A DNA stretch of 64,000 bases from Candidatus Accumulibacter sp. 66-26 (lineage in GTDB: Bacteria; Pseudomonadota; Gammaproteobacteria; Burkholderiales; Rhodocyclaceae), in NCBI GenBank assembly GCA_001897745.1, contig MKUH01000019.1:124001-188000 (forward strand), in the 5' to 3' direction. Both the position numbers and the translations under genes were made by a program. The first letter of the stretch is position 1; every line of letters begins with the position of its first letter. The notes under the pieces were generated by a model that was not told where the DNA came from, ran no database searches, and saw nothing but the letters and a program-made list of their open reading frames with translations. This document shows, one piece after another, positions 54,168 through 63,035 of this stretch.

Positions 54168-55444
54168 CCGCATTGAAACGGCTGGTGAATTCCACTGCTA
54201 CCTACGCTCTGGCGAATGTCATCAACAGTGCTATCCCGTTTCTGCTGTTGCCAGTACTGACACGGGTTCTGGCACCGGCTGAGTACGGCATGGTGGCCAT
54301 GTTTACCACAGTCATCACTGTCTTTTCGGCGTTCACTGGTTTGAGTCTTCATGGGGCTGTAAGTGTTCGTTATTTTAATGCGGAGACAAAACATCCTCGA
54401 TTTGTAGGAACTTGCCTTGCGGTCCTTTCATGTAGTACGGCGTTGGTGCTCGGGGTTGTTTGGGTATTTGGTGGTTTTTTGTCAGACCTGGTTGGTTTGC
54501 CTAGAGCTTGGTTGTTGCTTGCAGTGGTGGGGTCCAGTTTTCAGGCTCTAATTAACATCAGACTTGTGATGTGGCAGGTAAAAGGTGTAGCAACTCGCTA
54601 TGGGGTTTTTCAAATTCTTCAAACTTTATTTAACCTGGGGGTCTCGCTTTGGTTGGTCGTTTGCATTGAAATGAGCTGGGAAGGGCGGGGTGTGGGTATA
54701 TTAGTCGCGCTTTTTGTTTTTGGCATTTTAGCGGTTTTCAGTTTGTTTTGGGGTGGTTTGGCATCTCGGTGTGTTGACGGAGAGTATGCTTGGGCGTCTC
54801 TAAGGTTTGGGGTTCCTCTAATTCCCCATTCTATTGGCGGAATGATGACTGCGATTTCGGATAGATTCATACTTGCAGCTCTGATAGGTATAGGGGCGAC
54901 CGGTTCTTATGTTGTCGGTGCGCAAGTGGGGATGGTGGTGGGTCTATTGGCTGATGCATTCAATAAGGCTTTTGGACCTTATTTATTAAGGGAGTTGCAG
55001 AAGTTGGGCGGCAAGGCCGATTTGGCGCTGGCTCGCCAGTGTATTATGGTTTTTTTTGGGTTCTTGTTGCTTTCATGCATGTTTGTTTTCTGTGCCCCAA
55101 TAATTTATAAGATTTTCATCGGCCTGGAGTATTATGAGTCTCTGATGGTCGCGCAGTTGATAGGGTTTGGCAACTCGTTCTTAGGTATGTATTATGTAAT
55201 TTCTGGGTTTATATTTTATTCTGAAAGAACGGGTTTGTTATCAAAATTGACATTGATTTGCGGTCTTTTAAATCTCGGTATGACATATCTGTTCGTGTTG
55301 GTGTTTGGCGCTGTGGGTGCCGCGATTGGATACTGCATTATTCAGGCCGTGTTCTTTTTTGGAGCGCTTCGGCTGTGTCAGATGGTTTGCCCTATTCCGT
55401 GGGGCGGAGCGTTCGTTTCTTTGCTGGGAAAGCGCAGTGCGTAA
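54164..55444 (+). CDS. wzx: Wzx-type oligosaccharide flippase
   Basis: 426-residue polytopic protein of the MATE/MOP superfamily, about 12 hydrophobic helices, no cytoplasmic enzymatic motif. The N-terminus (LVNSTATYALANVINSAIPFLLLPVLTRVLAPAEYG) is typical of Wzx exporters, which flip undecaprenyl-linked repeat units across the inner membrane. It overlaps wbpE by ATGA yet is far more AT-rich, with many GTT, TTT and ATT codons. That mismatch points to separate origins of adjacent genes. Confidence 0.92.
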   Translation: MTALKRLVNSTATYALANVINSAIPFLLLPVLTRVLAPAEYGMVAMFTTVITVFSAFTGLSLHGAVSVRYFNAETKHPRFVGTCLAVLSCSTALVLGVVWVFGGFLSDLVGLPRAWLLLAVVGSSFQALINIRLVMWQVKGVATRYGVFQILQTLFNLGVSLWLVVCIEMSWEGRGVGILVALFVFGILAVFSLFWGGLASRCVDGEYAWASLRFGVPLIPHSIGGMMTAISDRFILAALIGIGATGSYVVGAQVGMVVGLLADAFNKAFGPYLLRELQKLGGKADLALARQCIMVFFGFLLLSCMFVFCAPIIYKIFIGLEYYESLMVAQLIGFGNSFLGMYYVISGFIFYSERTGLLSKLTLICGLLNLGMTYLFVLVFGAVGAAIGYCIIQAVFFFGALRLCQMVCPIPWGGAFVSLLGKRSA

Positions 55445-55465
55445 CCAGAACTTGAGTTGATAAAA

Positions 55466-56605
55466 ATGATTCCATACGGTCGACAAAATATTAGTGATGA
55501 CGATATCGCCGCGGTGGTCGATGTCCTGCGTTCGGAATGGCTGACTCAGGGGCCTGGTATCGCCAGCTTCGAACAGGCCGTCGCGGAAGCTTGTCAGGCA
55601 AGGCATGCGGTTGCGGTGAGCAACGCCACAGCCGCATTACACATTGCTTGCCTGGCGCTGGAGGTCGGTCCGGGTGATCTGGTCTGGACCAGCCCGAATA
55701 CCTTCGTTGCCAGTGCCAATTGCGCGCGTTACTGCGGTGCGGATGTGGATTTCGTCGATATTGATCCGCAAACCCTGAACATCAGCGTGGAGCGCCTGGC
55801 CGAGAAGCTGGCGGCAGCCTGCCTGGCCGGGCGCCTGCCGAAGGTGGTGATCCCGGTGCATTTTTCCGGGCGCAGTTGCGATATGCGCGCGATCGGGCAG
55901 TTGGCCCGGGAGTATGGCTTCCGCGTGATCGAGGACGCCTCGCACGCCGTAGGGGCGAGCCATGACGGTGTACCGGTGGGTGCTTGCCAGTACAGCGACG
56001 TCACCGTGTTCAGCTTTCACCCGGTAAAGATCATCACCACGGGTGAGGGCGGCATGTTGCTGAGCAACGACACCGCACTTGCGAAGCGTCTGGTGCGCTT
56101 GCGTACCCATGGTATTGCACAGGGCAGCGACGAGCTGGTGAGCACGCCGCAGGGGCCCTGGGAGTACCAGCAGATCGAGTTGGGTTTCAACTACCGTATG
56201 ACCAATCTGCAGGCTGCGCTCGGGCAGAGCCAGCTGGGGCGTCTGCCGCAGTTCATTGCCAGGCGGCGGGAGCTGGTGCGGCAGTACCATGAACTGCTGG
56301 CTGATCTGCCCATCGTCTTGCCGCAGCCGAGCGAAGAGTCGGCCTGGCATCTGTATCCGATTCGTGTGGCGGCGGAGCGGCGTCTTGAGGTGTTTTCCCG
56401 CTTGCGTGCCGCGGATGTCTGGGTGCAGGTGCACTACATCCCCGTGCATACCCAGCCCTATTACCGCAATCTGGGTTTCAAGACGGGTGACTTCCCGCAG
56501 GCGGAGCGTTATTTCGCTGAGGCCTTCAGCCTGCCGCTGTTCTACGACCTGACCGATGAAGAGCACCAGTGCGTCGTCGATCTGCTGCGTGAGGCGTTGT
56601 CTTGA
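55466..56605 (+). CDS. pseC: UDP-4-amino-4,6-dideoxy-N-acetyl-beta-L-altrosamine transaminase
   Basis: 379-residue PLP aminotransferase, the second enzyme of CMP-pseudaminic acid synthesis. Start MIPYGRQNISDDDIAAV, WLTQGPGIASFE, SNATAALHIACLAL, VWTSPNTFVASANCARYCGA and the PLP lysine in FSFHPVKIITTGEGG match PseC closely. ATG at 55466 is used; a TTG three codons upstream is possible. Its substrate needs the dehydratase PseB, whose gene usually sits directly before pseC but is absent here. GC rises sharply from the preceding wzx. Confidence 0.94.
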   Translation: MIPYGRQNISDDDIAAVVDVLRSEWLTQGPGIASFEQAVAEACQARHAVAVSNATAALHIACLALEVGPGDLVWTSPNTFVASANCARYCGADVDFVDIDPQTLNISVERLAEKLAAACLAGRLPKVVIPVHFSGRSCDMRAIGQLAREYGFRVIEDASHAVGASHDGVPVGACQYSDVTVFSFHPVKIITTGEGGMLLSNDTALAKRLVRLRTHGIAQGSDELVSTPQGPWEYQQIELGFNYRMTNLQAALGQSQLGRLPQFIARRRELVRQYHELLADLPIVLPQPSEESAWHLYPIRVAAERRLEVFSRLRAADVWVQVHYIPVHTQPYYRNLGFKTGDFPQAERYFAEAFSLPLFYDLTDEEHQCVVDLLREALS

Positions 56606-57300
56606 ACGTCGCGGTCATTCCGGCGCGAGGCGGCAGCAAGCGCATTCCGCGCAAGAACATCAAGACCTTCTGCGGCCGGCCGATGATCGCCTGGTCGATT
56701 CTGGCGGCGCAGCAGAGCGGCCTGTTCGAGCGGATCATCGTCTCCACTGACGATGAGGAGATTGCCGAGGTGGCGCGGGAGTGGGGCGCGGAAACACCTT
56801 TCGTGCGTCCGCCGGAGCTGTCCGACGACTACGCCGGCACAACCGAGGTGATCGCCCATGCCACGCGTTGGCTCGAAGACCAGGGGCAGGCAGTAGCTGC
56901 GATCTGCTGTATCTACGCCACGGCGCCGCTGTTACGCGCGCAAGACTTGAAACGCGGTCTCGAGGTTTTGCAATCGGGCGATTGGGCATATGCTTTCTCG
57001 GTCGCCGAGTTCTCGCCGTCGGTCTATCGCGCCTTCCAGGCGTTGCCCGAAGGTGGACTCGCCATGCTGTTTCCAGAGTACTTCTCTACCCGTTCCCAGG
57101 ATTTGCCCGTGGCTCTGCATGATGCCGCGCAGTTCTATTGGGGACGCCCAGGCGCCTGGACGCAGGGGCTGAGGATTTTCGATCGCCACTCGATGCCCGT
57201 TGCCATTCCGCGCTGGAGAGTGCAGGACATCGATGACACGGACGATTGGATTCGCGCTGAAATGATCTTCAAACAAATGATGAGTGACCAGACACAATGA
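56602..57300 (+). CDS. pseF: Pseudaminic acid cytidylyltransferase
   Basis: 232-residue CMP-sugar synthetase that activates pseudaminic acid with CTP. The N-terminal nucleotide motif PARGGSKRIPRKNIK and the metal-binding IDDTDDW near the C-terminus are characteristic. It starts with TTG overlapping the pseC stop (TTGA) and its stop overlaps the methylase start (ATGA), so expression is coupled. Confidence 0.94.
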   Translation: MNVAVIPARGGSKRIPRKNIKTFCGRPMIAWSILAAQQSGLFERIIVSTDDEEIAEVAREWGAETPFVRPPELSDDYAGTTEVIAHATRWLEDQGQAVAAICCIYATAPLLRAQDLKRGLEVLQSGDWAYAFSVAEFSPSVYRAFQALPEGGLAMLFPEYFSTRSQDLPVALHDAAQFYWGRPGAWTQGLRIFDRHSMPVAIPRWRVQDIDDTDDWIRAEMIFKQMMSDQTQ

Positions 57301-57929
57301 GTGCATCGGATTATGTGACGCCGCAGGAAGGCTTCTGGGCGGGGGCGTTCGGCTCCGAGTACATCGGCCGCAACGACAGCCAGCAGCTGCTGGCGTCCAA
57401 CCTGAATTTCTTCACCAAGGCGCTCAAGCAGGCGGGTCGGGTCGGCTCGGCAATCGAGTTTGGCGCCAACATCGGCATGAACCTGCGTGCCCTGCAGCTG
57501 CTGTATCCGGATGTGGCCCTGCACGGTGTGGAGATCAATCCCGATGCGGCAGCCCAGCTGCGCTCGCACATCGGCCAGGACAACGTCTACGAAGGTTCGA
57601 TCTTCAACTACCCGATCGAGCAGCAGGTGGACCTTTCGCTGATCAAGGGTGTGCTCATCCACATCAACCCGGACATGCTGCCGGTGGTCTACGAGAAGCT
57701 TTACACGGCGTCTCGCCGATTCGTGCTGGTATGCGAGTACTACAATCCCTCGCCGGTGGCGATTTCCTACCGCGGACATGCCGATCGGCTGTTCAAGCGC
57801 GACTTTGCCGGCGAGATGATGGACAAGTATCCGGATCTCAAGCTGGTCGATTATGGCTTCGCCTATCGCCGCGATCCTGCCTTCCCGCAGGACGACATCA
57901 CCTGGTTCCTGATGGAAAAGGGGGCCTGA
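57297..57929 (+). CDS. Pseudaminic acid biosynthesis-associated methylase
   Basis: 210-residue SAM-dependent methyltransferase. The SAM loop is IEFGANIGMNLRAL, followed by LHGVEINPDAA. The N-terminus TPQEGFWAGAFGSEYIGRN and the segment GVLIHINPDMLP fit the family found within pseudaminic acid loci. The methylated atom is not known; the sugar or an intermediate is the expected substrate. It overlaps pseF and lies one base before the amidotransferase gene. Confidence 0.88.
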   Translation: MSASDYVTPQEGFWAGAFGSEYIGRNDSQQLLASNLNFFTKALKQAGRVGSAIEFGANIGMNLRALQLLYPDVALHGVEINPDAAAQLRSHIGQDNVYEGSIFNYPIEQQVDLSLIKGVLIHINPDMLPVVYEKLYTASRRFVLVCEYYNPSPVAISYRGHADRLFKRDFAGEMMDKYPDLKLVDYGFAYRRDPAFPQDDITWFLMEKGA

Positions 57930-57930
57930 G

Positions 57931-59079
57931 ATGCTCAAGTACTGTGTTCGTTGCGTGATGCCGCACACCAAGCCGGATCTGCACATCGACGAAGAGGGCG
58001 TATGCAACGCCTGCCGTTCCTACGAGAAGCGCAAGGAAGTCGACTGGGACCAGCGCAAGAGCGAGCTGCTGACGCTGCTGGAGAAATACCGTAAGCACGG
58101 CAGCAACTGGGACTGTATCGTTCCGGTGAGTGGCGGCAAGGACAGCACCTATCAGGTGATCCGCATGCTGCAGCTGGGCCTCAATCCGCTGTGCGTGACC
58201 TCGACCACCTGCGACCTGAGTGAGATCGGCCGGCGCAATATCGAGAACCTGCAGCGCCTGGGTGTCGACCACGTGGCTTTCACGCCCAACCCTCTGGTGC
58301 GCGCCAAGCTCAATCGCATCGGTCTGACCGAGGTGGGTGATATTTCCTGGCCGGAGCACGTCGGCATCTTCACCATTCCGGTGCGTGCAGCGGTGCAGTA
58401 CAACGTGCCCCTTATCGTCTGGGGCGAGAACTCGCAGAACGAGTACGGCGGCCCCGCGGCTGCGACCGAGAACAACACTCTGACCCGGCGCTGGCTGGAA
58501 GAGTTTGGCGGCCTGCTCGGCTTGCGTGTATCGGACCTGTCGGAAACCTACGGCATCGAGCAGCGCCACCTGCTGCCGTATCAGTACCCGTCCGACGAGG
58601 AGTTGCAGCGTGTCGGCGTGACCGGCCTGTTCCTGGGGCACTACCTGCCATGGGACGGCCTGTCCAACGCGCTGATCGCCCAGGCCAACGGCTTCGTCAC
58701 GTACGACGAGCCGGTGGAGGGATCGATGGTCAATTACGAGAACCTCGACAATCACCAGACCGGCATCCACGACTACTTCAAGTATCTGAAGTTCGGTTTT
58801 TCCCGCGCCACCGATATTGCCTGCCTGCATGTGCGACGGGGGCGTATCACGCGGCAGGACGCCATCGAGATCGTCAAGGCGCGTGATGGCAAGTTCCCCT
58901 GGAGCTATCTGGGCAAGCCGCTGGCCGAAATTCTCGAGCCGCTGGAAATGACCACCGATGAGTTCATCAAGATCTGCGACCGGTTCACCAACAAGAAGAT
59001 CTTCAGGCGTGATGCCTCGGGTGCGTTGGTCAAGGATCGGCATGGCAACCTCGAGAAGCTGAATCACGACAATCCATGA
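57931..59079 (+). CDS. N-acetyl sugar amidotransferase (WbpG/PseA family)
   Basis: 382-residue PP-loop ATPase that turns an acetamido group into an acetamidino group using ammonia. The N-terminal zinc-type Cys set (YCVRCVMP ... GVCNACRSYE) and the ATP loop PVSGGKDSTYQ are present. In P. aeruginosa WbpG works with HisH2 and HisF2 on the ManNAc(3NAc)A sugar; in Campylobacter PseA acts on the pseudaminic pathway. Here homologues of both partner subunits follow directly, favouring a three-component machine, but the substrate could be either sugar made in this cluster. Confidence 0.9.
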   Translation: MLKYCVRCVMPHTKPDLHIDEEGVCNACRSYEKRKEVDWDQRKSELLTLLEKYRKHGSNWDCIVPVSGGKDSTYQVIRMLQLGLNPLCVTSTTCDLSEIGRRNIENLQRLGVDHVAFTPNPLVRAKLNRIGLTEVGDISWPEHVGIFTIPVRAAVQYNVPLIVWGENSQNEYGGPAAATENNTLTRRWLEEFGGLLGLRVSDLSETYGIEQRHLLPYQYPSDEELQRVGVTGLFLGHYLPWDGLSNALIAQANGFVTYDEPVEGSMVNYENLDNHQTGIHDYFKYLKFGFSRATDIACLHVRRGRITRQDAIEIVKARDGKFPWSYLGKPLAEILEPLEMTTDEFIKICDRFTNKKIFRRDASGALVKDRHGNLEKLNHDNP

Positions 59080-59699
59080 AGATCGCCATCGTCAACTATG
59101 GGATGGGCAACCTGGGCTCGGTGCGTCGGGCCTTCGAGGAGCTGGGCGCCGAGCCGCTGATCGCCAATCACCCATCGGCTCTTTATGACGTCAATCGCAT
59201 TGTCCTGCCTGGCGTGGGGGCATTTGCCGAGGGCATGGCGCACCTGGACCAGGGCGGCTGGAGCGATACGTTGCGCGAGCTGGTGGGCGAGCAGGGCAAA
59301 CCTCTGCTGGGAATCTGTCTGGGTATGCAGATGCTCGCCGGGGAAGGTCACGAAGGTGGCGTCACGTCAGGTCTCGGCTTGATTTCTGGGCAGGTGCGTC
59401 GCCTTGACGCCCTGGGCTGCTCGCTGCGTATTCCTCATGTGGGTTGGAACGAGGTATGCCACGCCGAGCAAGACGTTCTCTTCGAGGGCATTCCGTCCGC
59501 TGCCGATTTCTATTTCGTACACAGCTACGCCTTTGTTCCCGAGCAACGTGAGCACCTGATCGCGAGCGTGCCTTACGACGTCGACCTGACAGCGGCGGTG
59601 CGCCGTGATCATGTATTCGGCTGTCAGTTCCACCCGGAGAAAAGCTCCAAGGCCGGGCGCCGCCTGTTGCGCAATTTCCTGAGTTATTCGCCATGCTGA
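59076..59699 (+). CDS. HisH-type glutamine amidotransferase (polysaccharide paralogue)
   Basis: 207-residue class I glutaminase. Catalytic Cys in GICLGMQML and the His/Glu pair in CQFHPEKS are intact, so it can release ammonia from glutamine. Close to HisH of histidine synthesis, but its place between the sugar amidotransferase and a catalytically altered HisF indicates it feeds ammonia to sugar amidination. It overlaps the genes on both sides (ATGA before, seven bases after). Confidence 0.9.
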   Translation: MKIAIVNYGMGNLGSVRRAFEELGAEPLIANHPSALYDVNRIVLPGVGAFAEGMAHLDQGGWSDTLRELVGEQGKPLLGICLGMQMLAGEGHEGGVTSGLGLISGQVRRLDALGCSLRIPHVGWNEVCHAEQDVLFEGIPSAADFYFVHSYAFVPEQREHLIASVPYDVDLTAAVRRDHVFGCQFHPEKSSKAGRRLLRNFLSYSPC

Positions 59700-60475
59700 A
59701 GGTTCGTGTCATACCGACCCTGCTCTGGAAGGGTTTGGGCTTGGTGAAAGGCGTCGGCTTCGATAGCTGGCGTAGGGTCGGGCCGGTACTGCCGGCGGTC
59801 AAGGTCTACAACGCGCGTGATGTCGATGAGCTGATCCTGTTGGATATCAACGCCACCCTGGAAAACGAGTGGCCGGATCATGACTCGGTCAACGACTTTT
59901 CCGAGGAATGCGCGGTGCCGCTGACCGTGGGTGGTGGCATCAGCAGCCTGGAGCAGGTGCTGGCGCTGCTGCACAGCGGTGCCGACAAGATCGCCGTCAA
60001 CAGTGCGGCCTATGCCGATCCAGGGTTGATCGATGCAGCCGCGTCACGCTTTGGCGCGCAATGCGTGGTTGCCAGTATCGACGTGCGTCGCCTGGATGAG
60101 GGGGGCTACCGCTGCTTCAGTCACGCCGGTACCCAGGATACCGGCCGTGAAGTGCTGGCCTGGGCGCGCGAGCTGGCTGACCGTGGTGCCGGCGAGATAC
60201 TGCTGACCTCCATCGAGCGCGACGGCAGCATGAGCGGCTATGACCTGGCGCTGGTGGAGCGCGTCGCGCGTGCCGTGGAGATCCCGGTGATCGCCTCCGG
60301 CGGCGCGGGGAGCTACCAGCACATGATCGATGTGGTACAGCAGGCAGGCGCCTCGGCGGTTGCCGCCGCCAGCATCTTCCACTTCACCGAACTCACCCCG
60401 GCAGGGGCCAAGGCGGCGATGCAGTCTGCCTGTATTCCGGTGCGGCGCAACTTCGTCGGTGAGGCGAATCCGTGA
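59693..60475 (+). CDS. HisF-type subunit lacking catalytic Asp11 (polysaccharide paralogue)
   Basis: 260-residue beta/alpha barrel. Compared with true HisF, which reads PCLDVKDG with catalytic Asp11, this protein reads IPTLLWKGLGLVKG and has Leu11. The second catalytic Asp (VASIDVRR) and phosphate-binding glycine loops (VGGGISS, ASGGAGS) remain. It is therefore unlikely to make imidazole glycerol phosphate and is better seen as the ammonia-channel scaffold between HisH and the sugar amidotransferase, as for HisF2 of wbp loci. Confidence 0.9.
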   Translation: MLKVRVIPTLLWKGLGLVKGVGFDSWRRVGPVLPAVKVYNARDVDELILLDINATLENEWPDHDSVNDFSEECAVPLTVGGGISSLEQVLALLHSGADKIAVNSAAYADPGLIDAAASRFGAQCVVASIDVRRLDEGGYRCFSHAGTQDTGREVLAWARELADRGAGEILLTSIERDGSMSGYDLALVERVARAVEIPVIASGGAGSYQHMIDVVQQAGASAVAAASIFHFTELTPAGAKAAMQSACIPVRRNFVGEANP

Positions 60476-61986
60476 AGGTGGCTCTGCGCGTCGATGCCAG
60501 CGAGAAGATCGGAACCGGGCACTTCATGCGTTGCCTGACGCTGGCCGACACTCTGCTCAAGCGCGGCGCGCAATGTGTGTTTCTCTGCCGTGACTTGCCT
60601 GTGCACCTGCAGCAATTGGTGCAGCGTCAGGGCCACGCCTTGCGGCATCTGCCTGTGCACGAGGCTGGCACCTGCGTGGGTGATCTGGCGCACTCCAGCT
60701 GGTTGGGTTGCGATCAGAGCAGCGATGCCGTCGACTGCCTGACGGCGCTGGAGGGCCAGCTGCATGACTGGCTGATCGTTGATCACTACGCATTGGACTG
60801 CCGTTGGGAAACTCAGCTGCGCCAGGCCGCCAGACGAATCCTGGTCATCGATGACCTGGCCGATCGTCGGCATGATTGCGACCTGCTGCTCGATCAGAAC
60901 CTGTATCAGGACATGCAGACACGCTACGCCGACAAGCTCCCGCAGACCTGCCGTTTGCTGCTCGGGCCGAAGTTCGCCCTGCTGCGCGAGGAGTTCCGGC
61001 AATTGCGTGAAACCCTGGCCGGTCAGCGAACCCAGGTCAGGCGCGTGCTGGTGTTCTTTGGCGGCGTCGATGCTCGCAATTTCACCGGCCAGGCACTGGC
61101 GGCGCTGGCAGACGTTGGTCAGACCAGCTTCGAGGTGGACGTGGTGCTTGGTGCCCAGCATCCGCAACGCGCTGCCATCGAGTCGTTGTGTCAGACCCAG
61201 GGTTTTCGTTGCCATGTACAGACTTCGCGGATGGCCGAGCTGATGGCGGGTGCCGATCTCGCCATCGGGGCGGGCGGCACTGCGACCTGGGAGCGTTGCA
61301 GTCTGGGATTGCCGACCCTGGCGCTGAGCACTGCGGATAATCAGACGCGCCAGTTGGCCGATGCGGCTGCGCAGGGTCTGGTCTATGCGCCCGAGGCAGG
61401 TGCGGACGTGCAGGCGCCCCTTGCCCTGCACTTGCCGGCGTTGCTGCACAACACTGCCTTGCGGCACTTGATCTCCCGCTCAGGCATGGCTGCAGTGGAT
61501 GGCCTGGGTGCTCAGCGCCTGGCCACGCGCATGGGCTGCAGCGGATTGAGCCTGCGCGAGGCGCGAGCGGAGGATTCCGAACATCTGTACTGCTGGCGCA
61601 ATCACCCCAGGATCCGTGCCGTTTCACGCAACCAGAACGAGATCGCCTGGGAGGACCACTGCCGTTGGTTCTCCGGGGTGCTCGTCGATCCTCGACGCAA
61701 ACTGCTGATTGCCTATCAGGGCGCAGCCCCCGTGGGGGTCGTTCGCTTCGACTTGGAAGGCGAAGGCGCCGAAATCTCCATCTATCTCGTCCCCGAAGCA
61801 CCGGTGCGCTGTCGCGGGGGCGATCTGTTGCAAAGTGCCGAGGATTGGCTCATGGAGCATTGTCGCGAGGTGCGGCAGCTGCATGCGCAGGTCTTGGGGG
61901 GCAACATAATCTCCAAAGGGTTGTTCATGGCCGCAGGCTATGACGTCGACAACACGCTGTTTTCAAAGAAGCTGCATGAGCTATGA
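60472..61986 (+). CDS. pseG: PseG-PseH fusion: UDP-sugar hydrolase and N-acetyltransferase
   Basis: 504 residues combining two pseudaminic enzymes. The N-terminal 345 residues are a PseG-type UDP-2,4-diacetamido-altropyranose hydrolase (DASEKIGTGHFMRCLTLA with the catalytic His, LIVDHYALD, GAGGTATWERCSLGLPTL). Residues about 365-504 are a GNAT domain like PseH (LREARAEDSEHLYCWRNHPRIRAVSRNQNEI, ending GYDVDNTLFSK), which acetylates the 4-amine. The two reactions are consecutive but run in reverse order to the domains. The GTG start overlaps the HisF stop. Confidence 0.92.
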   Translation: MKVALRVDASEKIGTGHFMRCLTLADTLLKRGAQCVFLCRDLPVHLQQLVQRQGHALRHLPVHEAGTCVGDLAHSSWLGCDQSSDAVDCLTALEGQLHDWLIVDHYALDCRWETQLRQAARRILVIDDLADRRHDCDLLLDQNLYQDMQTRYADKLPQTCRLLLGPKFALLREEFRQLRETLAGQRTQVRRVLVFFGGVDARNFTGQALAALADVGQTSFEVDVVLGAQHPQRAAIESLCQTQGFRCHVQTSRMAELMAGADLAIGAGGTATWERCSLGLPTLALSTADNQTRQLADAAAQGLVYAPEAGADVQAPLALHLPALLHNTALRHLISRSGMAAVDGLGAQRLATRMGCSGLSLREARAEDSEHLYCWRNHPRIRAVSRNQNEIAWEDHCRWFSGVLVDPRRKLLIAYQGAAPVGVVRFDLEGEGAEISIYLVPEAPVRCRGGDLLQSAEDWLMEHCREVRQLHAQVLGGNIISKGLFMAAGYDVDNTLFSKKLHEL

Positions 61987-63035
61987 CTGAATCAATCAAG
62001 ATCGCAAACCGTCGCATCGGCCGTGGTCACGCACCTTTCGTCATTGCCGAGATGTCCGGCAACCACAATCAGTCGCTGGAGCGCGCACTGCAGATCGTCG
62101 AAGAGGCGGCCCGCACGGGTGCTCATGCGCTGAAGATCCAGACCTATACCGCGGACTCGATGACGCTGGATCTGGATGAGGGCGAGTTCCATATCAGTGA
62201 TCCCAATAGCCTCTGGGCCGGTACCTCCTTGTACAAGCTCTATGGCGAGGCATTCACTCCCTGGGAATGGCACAAGCCGATCTTCCACCGGGCGCGCGAG
62301 CTGGGCATGATCGCTTTCAGCACACCTTTCGATGACAAGGCCGTGGAGTTTCTCGAGTCGCTGGACGTGCCGTGCTACAAGATCGCATCCTTTGAGAATA
62401 CCGACCTTCCGTTGATCCGCCGTGTGGCTGCGACCGGCAAGCCGATGATCATTTCCACCGGCATGGCCACGGTCGCCGAACTGGACGAGACCGTTCGTGC
62501 CGCGCGGCAGGCCGGTTGCAAGGACCTGATCCTGCTCAAGTGCACCAGTACCTATCCGGCATCGCCAGAGAACACAAACATCCTGACGATTCCGCACCTG
62601 CGCGAGCTGTTCGGCTGCGAAACCGGTCTTTCCGATCACACCATGGGCGTCGGCGTGTCCGTAGCGGCCGTGGCGCTGGGCGCAAGCGTGGTGGAGAAGC
62701 ACTTCACTCTGAGCCGCGCCGAGGGGGGGGTCGACAGCGCTTTCTCCATGGAGCCGCAGGAGATGGCGCAGCTGGTCGTCGAAACCGAGCGCGCCTGGCA
62801 GTCGCTGGGCCGCGTCAGCTATGGCGCTACCGCTGCCGAGGAAAAGAGCCGGGTGTTCCGCCGTTCGATCTACGCCAGCGCAGACATCGCCGCCGGTGAG
62901 CTGCTGTCGCCGAGCAATGTGCGCATCATTCGCCCGGGGCTCGGGTTGCAGCCGAAGTACTTCGAGCAGGTCATCGGCAAGCGGGCCAAGCAGGCGATCA
63001 AACGAGGCACCCCCATCAGCTGGGATCTCATCTAG
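61983..63035 (+). CDS. pseI: Pseudaminic acid synthase
   Basis: 350-residue NeuB-family enzyme condensing phosphoenolpyruvate with the 6-deoxy-AltdiNAc sugar. The barrel domain (FVIAEMSGNHNQSLERAL, HALKIQTYTADSMT, CYKIASFENTDLPLI, STGMATVAELDE, SDHTMGVG) is followed by a C-terminal SAF antifreeze-like domain (RRSIYASADIAAGELLSPSNVRIIRPG). The motifs, and neighbouring PseC and PseF, favour PseI over NeuB or LegI. Start overlaps the fusion gene stop; its stop overlaps the next GTG. Confidence 0.94.
   Translation: MTESIKIANRRIGRGHAPFVIAEMSGNHNQSLERALQIVEEAARTGAHALKIQTYTADSMTLDLDEGEFHISDPNSLWAGTSLYKLYGEAFTPWEWHKPIFHRARELGMIAFSTPFDDKAVEFLESLDVPCYKIASFENTDLPLIRRVAATGKPMIISTGMATVAELDETVRAARQAGCKDLILLKCTSTYPASPENTNILTIPHLRELFGCETGLSDHTMGVGVSVAAVALGASVVEKHFTLSRAEGGVDSAFSMEPQEMAQLVVETERAWQSLGRVSYGATAAEEKSRVFRRSIYASADIAAGELLSPSNVRIIRPGLGLQPKYFEQVIGKRAKQAIKRGTPISWDLI

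Noticed and set aside
59693-60475. True histidine-biosynthesis hisF
   Set aside because: Asp11 is Leu and the gene lies in a sugar operon without other his genes.
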